Under the pieces are notes generated by a model. It was not told the DNA's origin and did not search any database. It saw nothing but the letters and a program-made list of their open reading frames with translations. This document shows, piece after piece, positions 44,328 to 52,586 of a stretch of 64,000 nt of DNA (its first letter is position 1; each line of letters begins with the position of its first letter). This stretch comes from Ketobacter sp036337295 (GTDB lineage: Bacteria; Pseudomonadota; Gammaproteobacteria; Pseudomonadales; Ketobacteraceae): contig JAYZEN010000007.1 in the NCBI GenBank assembly GCA_036337295.1, positions 186,001 through 250,000 on the forward strand, read 5' to 3'. The position numbers and the translations under genes are program-made.

Positions 44328-45524
44328 ATGTCCACTCCGGATCACGCAGACATCACCATTGGTATTGTCGCTGGAGAGATGTCGGGTGACCAGCTGGGTG
44401 CTGGCCTGATCCGCTCTCTCAAGGCCTATTGGCCCAACGCCAAAATCCTCGGTATCGGTGGTCCGGCAATGATTCAGGCCGGGTGCGAAACCCTGTTCCC
44501 CATTGACCGCCTCAGCGTTATGGGTCTGTTCGCGGTGCTGGGCAGGTTGCGTGAACTGCTGCGTATTCGCAAGACCCTCAAACAACGTTTCCTCGACGAG
44601 AAAATTGATCTGTTTATCGGTATCGATTCACCGGATTTCAATCTGCCGTTGGAAGGTTACCTGAAGCGCCACGGGGTGAAGACCGCCCATTATGTGTCAC
44701 CCACTGTGTGGGCCTGGCGGCAAAAACGGGTGTTCAAGATTCGCCGCGATGTGGACCTGATGCTGACCCTGCTGCCGTTCGAGGCGGACTTCTATCTGCG
44801 CTTTGATATGCCGGTCAAATTCGTGGGCCACCCGTTTGCGACGGACATTGACCAGAACATCGATCATGATCGGGCCAAACGCTATTGGGAATATGCCCCT
44901 GCCGACAAAGTGGTGGCAGTGTTGCCGGGCAGCCGTGGTGGAGAGCTCAAATACATGGCGCCCCTGTTTTTGGAAACCATGCGCATGGTGCATATCATGT
45001 GCCCTCAGGTAAAGTTCATCGTGCCGCTGGCCAATGAACAGCGTCGCCAGCAGTTTGAGATACAGCTGCTGCAACTCGATGCGGAATTGCCGATCAAACT
45101 GGTGGATGGCCATGCCCGGGAAGTGATGGCGGGGGCGGATTTTGTGCTGGCCACCTCTGGCACCATCACGTTGGAAGCCATGTTGCTGAAGCGTCCGCTG
45201 GTGGTGGCCTACCGCTGGGGAGCCTTGTCCCATGCCATTTTCGCCCCGTTGGTGAAGAATAAATTCATCGCATTGCCGAACCTGCTGGCGGATGAGGAAA
45301 TCGCCCCCGAGTTTCTGCAGGAAGCGGCGAGCCCGGAAACCCTGGCACGGGAGCTGTACAGCCTGATGCAGGATCCGGAGCGCTGTAAAACCATGCAGGC
45401 TCGTTTTGGTGAAATTCATGAGCAGCTGAATCTGAATGCCAGCGAGCTGGCCGCCCAGGCCATTGTGGAATTGCTTTCCGGAAAGGACTCATACGTCCGC
45501 CAGGGGGTGGTTGATGCAGGGTGA
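44328..45524 (+). CDS. lpxB: Lipid-A-disaccharide synthase
   Basis: A 398-residue GT19 glycosyltransferase. Recognised by IGIVAGEMSGDQLGAGLI near the N-terminus, HYVSPTVWAWRQKRV in the middle and ATSGTITLEAML near residue 280. It joins UDP-diacylglucosamine and lipid X. It follows lpxA by 13 nt and overlaps the rnhB start. Confidence 0.97.
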   Translation: MSTPDHADITIGIVAGEMSGDQLGAGLIRSLKAYWPNAKILGIGGPAMIQAGCETLFPIDRLSVMGLFAVLGRLRELLRIRKTLKQRFLDEKIDLFIGIDSPDFNLPLEGYLKRHGVKTAHYVSPTVWAWRQKRVFKIRRDVDLMLTLLPFEADFYLRFDMPVKFVGHPFATDIDQNIDHDRAKRYWEYAPADKVVAVLPGSRGGELKYMAPLFLETMRMVHIMCPQVKFIVPLANEQRRQQFEIQLLQLDAELPIKLVDGHAREVMAGADFVLATSGTITLEAMLLKRPLVVAYRWGALSHAIFAPLVKNKFIALPNLLADEEIAPEFLQEAASPETLARELYSLMQDPERCKTMQARFGEIHEQLNLNASELAAQAIVELLSGKDSYVRQGVVDAG

Positions 45525-46104
45525 AATGAATTTTTCCCAAGGGAAACTCATTGCCGGTGTGGACGAAGTGGGGCGTGGGCCATTGGCCGGCGCGGTGGTG
45601 GCCGCTGCGGTGATCCTGAATCCCGCCAAGCCTATTGCCGGGCTCACGGATTCCAAGAAACTTACTGAGAAAAAGCGGGACCAACTGTTCGATATCATCC
45701 AGCGCGATGCTTTGGCCTGGGCGATTGGCCGGGCTGAGGTGGAAGAAATTGATTCGCTGAATATCCTCCATGCCAGTATGTTGGCTATGCAGCGTGCGGT
45801 GGAACAGCTTTCACCCCAGGCGCAATTCGCATTGGTGGATGGTAACCGCTGCCCCAATTTGCCTTGTCCCAGCCAGGCCATCGTGAAAGGTGACCTGACC
45901 GAGCCCTGCATCAGCGCCGCCTCGATTTTGGCGAAAGTCACCCGCGATCGGGAAATGGACTGTCTGGAATTGGAGTACCCTGGTTACGGATTTGCCAGGC
46001 ACAAGGGCTACCCCACCAAAGTGCACATGGAGGCTCTGCAGAAGCTGGGTCCCACCGACATTCATCGCCGAACGTTCGGCCCGGTAGCCAGGTTATTGAC
46101 CTGA
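45514..46104 (+). CDS. rnhB: Ribonuclease HII
   Basis: A 196-residue RNase H type 2 enzyme. The catalytic acids are in AGVDEVGRGPLAG (Asp, Glu) and further Asp in LTDSKKL and VDGNRCP. It removes ribonucleotides from DNA. The ATG at 45514 overlaps lpxB by 11 nt; another ATG at 45526 would shorten the protein by four residues and is almost as good. Placement between lpxB and dnaE is the standard order. Confidence 0.95.
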   Translation: MQGEMNFSQGKLIAGVDEVGRGPLAGAVVAAAVILNPAKPIAGLTDSKKLTEKKRDQLFDIIQRDALAWAIGRAEVEEIDSLNILHASMLAMQRAVEQLSPQAQFALVDGNRCPNLPCPSQAIVKGDLTEPCISAASILAKVTRDREMDCLELEYPGYGFARHKGYPTKVHMEALQKLGPTDIHRRTFGPVARLLT

Positions 46105-46132
46105 TTCCGTATTCCACCTCAGGTGTTCTGAC

Positions 46133-49100
46133 ATGACTCAGCCATTCGTACATTTGCGTGTTCATTCTGAATATTCACTGGTGGATGGGTTGGTTCGAAT
46201 CAAACCCTTGGCCAAGCAATGCTCCGAAATGGCCATGCCGGCATTGGCTCTCACCGACTTCTGCAACATGTTCGCGTTGGTTAAATTCCAGCGCGCCACC
46301 ATGGATGCGGGCATCAAGCCCATTTATGGCGCCGATGTGTTGATTGAATCCGCCCAGCCCGACGAGCCACCCTCACAAGTGGTGCTGCTGGCGAAAAGTC
46401 TGCAGGGTTACCGCAATCTGACTGAGCTGGTGTCCGAGTCCTATCTGCATGGACAAAAGCTCGACAAAGCCATCATCTCCCGGGATTACCTGAGCCAGAA
46501 AACCGAAGGTTTGATTTGCCTTTCCGGCGGCAAGCAGGCCGAAATAGGCCGTGCGCTGCTGGGCGGCAAACAGGAGCGGGCGCTGGAGCTGGTGCAGGAG
46601 TACAACCGCCTGTTCCCCGCTTCATTTTATCTGGAGCTGCAACGCACCGGGCGACAGGATGACGAAACCTACCTGCACCAGGCGGTGGAGCTGGCCTATA
46701 AAACCGACTGCCCGGTGGTGGCCACCAACGATGTTCGCTTTCTCAAGCGGGAAGACTTTGAAGCCCACGAAGTGCGGGTATGCATCTATGAGGGCTGGAC
46801 CCTGGAAGACCCCAGCCGGGAGCAGCGCTATAGCGAAGAGCAGTACCTGAAGTCGCCGCAGGAAATGTGGGAACTGTTCCAGGATATTCCCGAGGCCATT
46901 GAGAATACGCTGGAAATTGCCCGCCGCTGCAGTTTTGAAATCCCCTTGGGCACCTATTACCTGCCGGATTATCCGGTGCCGGAAGGCATGACCCTGGATG
47001 ATTTTATCATCGCTGAATCCAGAAAAGGTTTGGAGGAGCGCCTTGCCTTTCTGTTCGACGTGAATGCACCGGACTTTGCCGAGATCCGCAAACCTTATGA
47101 TGAGCGTTTGCAGGTGGAGCTGGATGTGATCATCCAGATGGGATTCCCAGGCTACTTCCTGATCGTGGCGGACTTCATCCAGTGGGCCAAAAACAACGGC
47201 GTACCGGTGGGGCCGGGGCGGGGTTCCGGTGCCGGCTCTCTGGTGGCCTATGTGCTCAAGATCACCGACCTTGACCCGCTGGAATACGACCTTCTGTTCG
47301 AGCGCTTTTTGAATCCGGAGCGGGTTTCCATGCCCGACTTTGACGTTGATTTCTGCATGGATGGGCGGGATCGGGTTATTGATTACGTGGCCGAAAAGTA
47401 CGGTCGTAATGCGGTGAGCCAGATCATCACCTTTGGTTCCATGGCCGCTAAGGCGGTGGTGCGGGATGTGGGGCGGGTGCAGGGTCGTTCCTACGGCTTT
47501 GTGGATCGGATCGCCAAGCTGATTCCGTTCGAAGTGGGCATGACCTTGAGCAAGGCCATGGAGCAGGAGCCACAGCTGCAGGAACTGTACGACCGGGATG
47601 AAGAAATCCGCGAGCTGCTGGACATGGCACTCAAGCTGGAAGGTATCACCCGCAACGTGGGCAAGCACGCCGGAGGTGTGGTGATTGCGCCCTCCGCGTT
47701 GACCGATTACGTGCCGCTCTATTGCGATGAGCAGGGCAACAACCTGGTGACCCAATTCGACAAGGACGACGTGGAAGCCGCTGGCCTGGTGAAGTTCGAC
47801 TTCCTGGGTCTGCGTACCCTGACCATCGTCGACTGGGCGTTGAAAACCATCAATCCCATGCTTGAAAAGCAGGGTAATTCGCCGGTGGATATCGATCGTA
47901 TTCCGCTGGATGATCGGACCTCTTTCGACCTGTTGCAAAAAGCCGAGACCACTGCGGTGTTCCAGTTGGAATCCCGCGGCATGAAAGATCTGATCAAACG
48001 CCTGAAGCCCAGCACCTTTGAAGATATTGTGGCGTTGGTGGCGTTGTTTCGTCCGGGGCCGTTGGGATCGGGCATGGTGGATGACTTTATTGCCCGTAAG
48101 CACGGCCGACAGAAGGTGGAATACCCCCATCCGGATCTGAAACCCGTGTTGGACACCACCTACGGAACCATCCTCTATCAGGAACAGGTTATGTTGATCC
48201 CCCAGGTGTTGGCGGATTTCACACTGGGTGGAGCGGACCTGTTACGCCGGGCCATGGGTAAGAAAAAAGCCGACGTCATGGCCCAGCAGCGTGGGTTGTT
48301 TGTGGACGGTGCCGCCAAGAACGGGATTGACCCCAAACTCTCCGGTGAGATCTTCGATACCATGGAAGAGTTTGCCAAGTACGGGTTTAACAAATCCCAC
48401 TCCGCTGCCTACGCTCTGGTGTCGTACCAGACCGCCTGGTTGAAAGCCCATTACCCGGCCGGCTTTATGGCGGCGGTGTTGTCTGCGGATATGCACAATA
48501 CTGACAAGGTGGTGACCCTGATCGACGAGTGTCGTCGTATGAAGCTGGCTATCGTGTCGCCGGATGTGAACGTCAGTGAATACAAGTTTACCGTGGATGA
48601 GCAACAACAGATTGTCTATGGCCTGGGGGCCATCAAGGGGCTGGGAGAAGGCCCTATCGAGGCGATTCTGGAAGGGCGCGAAGACGGCAAACCCTTTAAA
48701 AACCTGTTTGAGTTTTGCCGCCGCCTGGATATGAAAAAGCTTAATCGGCGTTCCATGGAGGCGTTGATTCGAGCCGGTGCCCTGGACAAACTGGGGCCGG
48801 ATCGCGCCACCCTGATGGCCAGCCTGGAAGAAGCCATGCGCTACGCGGAACAGGAAAGCAAAAACCAGGACCTGGGCATCATGGACATGTTCGGCGCGGT
48901 GGAGGAAGAAGAGCGGCCGGAACCGGAATGGGCACGGGTGAAACCCTGGAGTGATGATGAGCGCCTGAACGGTGAAAAGGATACGCTGGGACTGTATTTG
49001 ACCGGCCATCCCATCGATCAATACCTGGAAGAGATTTCCCACTTCGTTACCAGCCGCGTCGCCGACGTCAAGCCGGGCAACAGCCGGGAATCCCGTACCA

Positions 49101-49600
49101 TTGTGGCGGGACTGGTGATCGCCCAGCGGGTGATGAAGAACAAGCGGGGCGATAAAATGGCGTTCCTGACCCTGGATGACAAGAGCGGCCGCCTTGAAAT
49201 CTCCATTTTCTCCGACACCTATGAAGAGTATAAGGATCAACTGGTCAAGGATGCGGTGTTGGTGGTGGAAGGGGAGGTCAGTATCGACGATTACTCCGGC
49301 GGCCTCAAAATGGTGACCCGCAAGGTGTTCGGTATCGCCCAGGCGCGGGAAAACTACGCCCGCCTGATCAGCCTGGATATTGGGCAAACGGCTTTGGGTC
49401 CGGATTTCAGCCAGAAACTGCAATCCGCTCTGGCGCCCTATCGGGAAGGGGGCTGTAAAGTTCGGGTTCAGTATTCCCGCCCTGGCGCCAAAGGGCGTTT
49501 GTACCTGGGGGATGAGTGGCGTATCTCACCCAAGGCTGAATTGATAAAGCAATTAGAACAGCTGTGCGGTGAACGTGCCTTAACGGTTTTGTATCGCTGA
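46133..49600 (+). CDS. dnaE: DNA polymerase III alpha subunit
   Basis: An 1155-residue replicative polymerase (E. coli 1160). The PHP domain starts FVHLRVHSEYSLVDGL; the catalytic palm carries PDFDVDFCMDGRDRVIDY with two Asp ligands; the finger and beta-clamp regions follow, and an OB-fold occurs at about 990-1070. It synthesises DNA within the holoenzyme. It follows rnhB by 28 nt, and a 144-nt gap separates it from accA. Confidence 0.98.
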   Translation: MTQPFVHLRVHSEYSLVDGLVRIKPLAKQCSEMAMPALALTDFCNMFALVKFQRATMDAGIKPIYGADVLIESAQPDEPPSQVVLLAKSLQGYRNLTELVSESYLHGQKLDKAIISRDYLSQKTEGLICLSGGKQAEIGRALLGGKQERALELVQEYNRLFPASFYLELQRTGRQDDETYLHQAVELAYKTDCPVVATNDVRFLKREDFEAHEVRVCIYEGWTLEDPSREQRYSEEQYLKSPQEMWELFQDIPEAIENTLEIARRCSFEIPLGTYYLPDYPVPEGMTLDDFIIAESRKGLEERLAFLFDVNAPDFAEIRKPYDERLQVELDVIIQMGFPGYFLIVADFIQWAKNNGVPVGPGRGSGAGSLVAYVLKITDLDPLEYDLLFERFLNPERVSMPDFDVDFCMDGRDRVIDYVAEKYGRNAVSQIITFGSMAAKAVVRDVGRVQGRSYGFVDRIAKLIPFEVGMTLSKAMEQEPQLQELYDRDEEIRELLDMALKLEGITRNVGKHAGGVVIAPSALTDYVPLYCDEQGNNLVTQFDKDDVEAAGLVKFDFLGLRTLTIVDWALKTINPMLEKQGNSPVDIDRIPLDDRTSFDLLQKAETTAVFQLESRGMKDLIKRLKPSTFEDIVALVALFRPGPLGSGMVDDFIARKHGRQKVEYPHPDLKPVLDTTYGTILYQEQVMLIPQVLADFTLGGADLLRRAMGKKKADVMAQQRGLFVDGAAKNGIDPKLSGEIFDTMEEFAKYGFNKSHSAAYALVSYQTAWLKAHYPAGFMAAVLSADMHNTDKVVTLIDECRRMKLAIVSPDVNVSEYKFTVDEQQQIVYGLGAIKGLGEGPIEAILEGREDGKPFKNLFEFCRRLDMKKLNRRSMEALIRAGALDKLGPDRATLMASLEEAMRYAEQESKNQDLGIMDMFGAVEEEERPEPEWARVKPWSDDERLNGEKDTLGLYLTGHPIDQYLEEISHFVTSRVADVKPGNSRESRTIVAGLVIAQRVMKNKRGDKMAFLTLDDKSGRLEISIFSDTYEEYKDQLVKDAVLVVEGEVSIDDYSGGLKMVTRKVFGIAQARENYARLISLDIGQTALGPDFSQKLQSALAPYREGGCKVRVQYSRPGAKGRLYLGDEWRISPKAELIKQLEQLCGERALTVLYR

Positions 49601-49744
49601 GATTCTTTCATAACATTTTGCCACAAAATCGATGATGCTCCCTCTGCCTAAATCTCGACACCGGGCAGGGCATCACGTAAGGTATTGCCCTGAAAGATAC
49701 TCACAGGCACGTCGCCGATAACAATTAAACAGGATCAGCGCTTT

Positions 49745-50698
49745 ATGAATCCTAACTATCTGGATTTCGAACAACCGATTGCCGAACTGGAATCCAAGAT
49801 TGAAGAATTGAGCAGCATGGGCAATGGTGCTGCATTAAACATTACCAGTGAAGTAAAACAGCTCAAGGATAAGAGCCTGTCACTGACGGAATCCATTTTT
49901 TCCAACCTGTCGTCCTGGCAGATCGCCCAACTGGCCCGCCATCCAAAGCGCCCTTATACGCTGGATTACGTAAAGCGGATTTTCACCGAATTTGATGAAT
50001 TGCACGGTGACCGTACCTTCGGTGACGACAAAGCCATAGTGGGCGGCGTGGCCCGGCTGGATGGTAAGCCGGTGATGATCGTGGGCCATCAGAAAGGCCG
50101 CGATGTGAAAGAGAAAGTGCGGCGCAATTTCGGCATGCCGCAACCGGAAGGTTACCGCAAGGCCATGCGCCTCATGCACATGGCAGAGCGTTTCAAAATG
50201 CCTTTGCTGACTTTTATCGACACCCCGGGAGCTTATCCGGGCATCGAAGCTGAGGAGCGCGGGCAAAGCGAAGCGATTGCCCGTAACCTGGCGGTGATGG
50301 CCAGCCTGCGCACCCCCATCATTGCCACCGTCATTGGTGAGGGTGGCTCCGGTGGTGCCTTGGCCATCGGTGTGTGCGATCACCTGCAGATGCTGCAGTA
50401 CAGCACCTATTCTGTTATTTCCCCGGAAGGCTGTGCTTCCATTCTGTGGAAAAGCGCGGAGTATGCCTCCGATGCTGCAGAAGCCATGGGCCTCACCGCC
50501 AAGCGCCTGCATGAGCTGGGCCTGGTGGACCAGATCATTCCAGAGCCCCTGGGTGGTGGTCACCGCAACCACGATGCCATTGCCGATTCGCTGAAGGCCT
50601 CGCTCATTGAAAACCTGGAGCGACTGACCGCCAAAGACGAAGAAACCCTGATGGCGGAACGCTATCAACGTCTGATGAGCTACGGTCTCAGCGGCTAA
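49745..50698 (+). CDS. accA: Acetyl-CoA carboxylase carboxyltransferase subunit alpha
   Basis: A 317-residue carboxyltransferase alpha chain. Seen in MNPNYLDFEQPIAELESKIE, the TFGDDKAIVGG segment, and GEGGSGGALAIGVCD forming the oxyanion hole. With AccD it transfers carboxyl from biotin to acetyl-CoA to give malonyl-CoA. Its stop overlaps the next start (TAATG), so the downstream permease is coupled to it. Confidence 0.98.
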   Translation: MNPNYLDFEQPIAELESKIEELSSMGNGAALNITSEVKQLKDKSLSLTESIFSNLSSWQIAQLARHPKRPYTLDYVKRIFTEFDELHGDRTFGDDKAIVGGVARLDGKPVMIVGHQKGRDVKEKVRRNFGMPQPEGYRKAMRLMHMAERFKMPLLTFIDTPGAYPGIEAEERGQSEAIARNLAVMASLRTPIIATVIGEGGSGGALAIGVCDHLQMLQYSTYSVISPEGCASILWKSAEYASDAAEAMGLTAKRLHELGLVDQIIPEPLGGGHRNHDAIADSLKASLIENLERLTAKDEETLMAERYQRLMSYGLSG

Positions 50699-51480
50699 TG
50701 GAGTTCCTGATTTACCCCGCCCTCGGTGTGGTGGCGGGGCTTGCCGCCGGCTTGCTGGGCGTCGGCGGGGGACTCATCATTGTCCCGGTTCTGATTTATT
50801 CTTTCAGCCTGCTTGGCTTTCCTCCTGAGGTGTTGACCCACATGGCGGTGGGCACCTCCCTGGCCACCATCATCCTCACGTCCATTGGTTCCGTGTACCA
50901 GCATCACAAGAAAGGCGCGGTGCTGTGGCCGGTCCTCACCTGGTATGCACTGGGTCTTGCTGTGGGAGCATTCCTGGGGGCTAAGCTGGCGGATGTGATT
51001 CATGGCCGCATGTTGCAGATTCTCTTTGGTGTGTTCGCTATTCTGATCGCCATCCAGATGGCCTCCGGCGTCAAGCCCCGGGGTTCCCGTGAGCTGCCGG
51101 GCGGGGTTGGCCTGTCCCTGACCGGTGGCATCATTGGTGCGGTGTCTGCCATTTTTGGCATCGGCGGAGGATCTCTCAGCGTACCGTTTTTGACCTGGTG
51201 CAACGTCAAAATGCAGCAGGCGGTGGCCACCTCTGCGGCCGGCGGCATGCCCATCGCCCTGGCCGGCAGCCTGGGTTTTGTTCTGGCCGGGTGTGATAAA
51301 CCCGTGCCCGAATACAGTCTGGGTTATGTTTATCTGCCGGCGTTATTGGGTATCGCGGTCACCAGTGTGGTGTTCGCCTTGGTGGGCGCACGCCTGGCTC
51401 ATCGATTGCCGGCGGCCACCCTCAAAAAGATCTTTGCGGGCCTGCTGGTGCTGGTGGGTGTCAAGCTGCTGTTAGGCTGA
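50698..51480 (+). CDS. TSUP-family (TauE/SafE) membrane permease
   Basis: A 260-residue membrane protein with about eight hydrophobic helices arranged as two repeats. Each half carries a Gly-rich GxGGG motif: AGLLGVGGGLIIVPVL near residue 20 and AIFGIGGGSLSVPFL near residue 150. TSUP proteins export or import sulfonates, sulfite or other organic anions; the substrate here cannot be told. It overlaps accA by one base. In pseudomonads tilS usually follows accA, so this is a local replacement or insertion. A role with accA is not implied. Confidence 0.85.
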   Translation: MEFLIYPALGVVAGLAAGLLGVGGGLIIVPVLIYSFSLLGFPPEVLTHMAVGTSLATIILTSIGSVYQHHKKGAVLWPVLTWYALGLAVGAFLGAKLADVIHGRMLQILFGVFAILIAIQMASGVKPRGSRELPGGVGLSLTGGIIGAVSAIFGIGGGSLSVPFLTWCNVKMQQAVATSAAGGMPIALAGSLGFVLAGCDKPVPEYSLGYVYLPALLGIAVTSVVFALVGARLAHRLPAATLKKIFAGLLVLVGVKLLLG

Positions 51481-51497
51481 TGTATTTGTTTCAGGTG

Positions 51498-51526
51498 GTG
51501 TCACTTCAGTGTCATTATTTTGTAAT
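51498..51526 (+). promoter_or_regulatory. PHO-box-like repeats upstream of the DUF2057 lipoprotein gene
   Basis: Three heptamers spaced 11 bp apart: GTGTCAC (51498), GTGTCAT (51509) and TTGTAAT (51520). The first two match the CTGTCAT half site of PhoB boxes at six and five of seven positions, in the exact 7+4 spacing. TAATAT at 51523-51528 can serve as the -10. The gene starts at 51565. PhoB control is inference from this pattern. Confidence 0.55.
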
Positions 51527-51564
51527 ATGGTGCGGGCTGGCTGATCAGAACTAAGGATTCCCAA

Positions 51565-52206
51565 ATGAAGCGTTTCTCAACTTTCCTTTTCGCAACTCTC
51601 TCCATGGTGACGTTACTGGCGAGTTGTGCCAATCAACGGGTGCAGGTTGCCTACCAGGGGCCTGAGACCAACACCGCGCTGGTGACGTCATCCGGTACTG
51701 TGCTGATTAAATACGTTGATAATGATGAGGTACACGAAGGTTTTATCGGGCAGGAGATCACCTATCGTGTGGATGCCGGGCAACGGGTTCTGTTGCTGGA
51801 GTATTCTGATCTGTTTAACGTGAGTGCGGATGAGCATGAGAAAGTGGTTTCCAGACCGGCCAAGGTTACTTTCCAGGCCGAGGCAGGGAAAACCTATAAA
51901 GTGGTGAATCCGAAACAGTCCAATTTGGAGGCGGCCAAGACGTTCGCAGAGGCACCGGAGTTCAGTGTTGTGGATGCGAAGACCGGGGCCAACGTTGAGG
52001 CCACGCAAGAGCTGAGCCGCCCGAGAACGTTCCTCACAGAGTTGAAGTCCGCAGTGACTCCAGTCTACGAATTTGAAAGCGATCAGGTGCCGGTGGCACA
52101 GGTGGAGGCGGCTGCCTCGTCGTTGGAGCAGCTGAAGTCCGTATGGAGCCGGGCCACTGAGGAAGAACGAGAAGCCTTCAGGTCCTGGTTGTCCACAGGT
52201 CAGTAG
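51565..52206 (+). CDS. DUF2057 (YccT-like) lipoprotein
   Basis: A 213-residue predicted lipoprotein. The signal peptide ends in a lipobox LASC with Cys21. The region with VLLLEYSDLFNVSADEHEKV, then SRPAKVTFQAEAGKTYKV and LEAAKTFAEAPEFSVVD, matches the DUF2057 pattern (YccT family, an exported protein of largely unknown function, reported as a curli regulator in enterobacteria). AAGGA precedes the ATG. A PHO-box-like repeat lies 40-65 nt upstream, and a porin with a similar box follows, so a role in the envelope response to low phosphate is possible. Confidence 0.8.
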   Translation: MKRFSTFLFATLSMVTLLASCANQRVQVAYQGPETNTALVTSSGTVLIKYVDNDEVHEGFIGQEITYRVDAGQRVLLLEYSDLFNVSADEHEKVVSRPAKVTFQAEAGKTYKVVNPKQSNLEAAKTFAEAPEFSVVDAKTGANVEATQELSRPRTFLTELKSAVTPVYEFESDQVPVAQVEAAASSLEQLKSVWSRATEEEREAFRSWLSTGQ

Positions 52207-52493
52207 TACGCTGCACTATATTTGTATCATATTATTATTTTGGTGCGTTTTTTGAGCGAAAAAGGTGCACCAAAACCTTTGCTTTTCACTCAATTGTCAT
52301 ATAATCGAAACATCGCTAAATGAAGGATTTAGACGATATCGCGTGATTTTCGGTTTAACGAATCCACGCAGCTCAAGGATATTATTAAAAAAATACGGAG
52401 ATACCCGACTATGAGGGTGTGCAGTTGGGAATACACTATACACCCTGTTCTTCGTATAGAAATCATGCAGATAATGTCCTTTGAATAATCCGT
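52207..52493. other. AT-rich non-coding stretch between the DUF2057 gene and the porin
   Basis: No gene is supported. An inverted repeat TTTTGGTGC (52238-52246) / GCACCAAAA (52267-52275) with an inner TTTTT/AAAAA pairing could end the DUF2057 transcript. A perfect TATAAT lies at 52300-52305 without a strong -35. GGGTGTG and TACACCC (near 52417-52450) can form a further hairpin. Together these could encode a small RNA or a long porin leader, but no transcript boundary can be fixed. A 75-codon minus-strand frame starting at 52524 lacks support. Confidence 0.4.
52238..52275 (+). repeat. Long hairpin after the DUF2057 gene
   Basis: A 9-bp perfect stem (TTTTGGTGC with GCACCAAAA) enclosing a T-run and complementary A-run. 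It lies 32 nt past the stop codon; no terminal T-run follows, so termination is uncertain. Confidence 0.5.
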
Positions 52494-52527
52494 TTGTCAC
52501 GAAAGTGTCATATAGCTTATTCATACT
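52494..52527 (+). promoter_or_regulatory. PHO-box-like promoter of the porin gene
   Basis: TTGTCAC (52494-52500), a 4-nt linker GAAA, and GTGTCAT (52505-52511) form a direct repeat in the 7+4+7 layout of PhoB boxes; 15 of 19 positions match the E. coli consensus CTGTCATAAAACTGTCATA as I remember it. CATACT at 52522-52527 is a good -10, 10 bp after the box, the usual PhoB-dependent spacing. The porin starts at 52587. Confidence 0.65.
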
Positions 52528-52586
52528 TCGCTGCGTTCGTAAGCCGACAAATTTGCGAAAAACCTCGGACCCTCTAGGAGAGAAAA

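Noticed and set aside
46622..48130. A 502-codon minus-strand frame opposite dnaE (and a 393-codon one at 48242-49423)
   Set aside because: Both are antisense to the polymerase catalytic core, are His/Gln-rich and lack initiation signals.
52297..52524. A 75-codon minus-strand frame upstream of the porin
   Set aside because: It covers the PHO-box promoter in antisense, has poor codon quality and no start signal.
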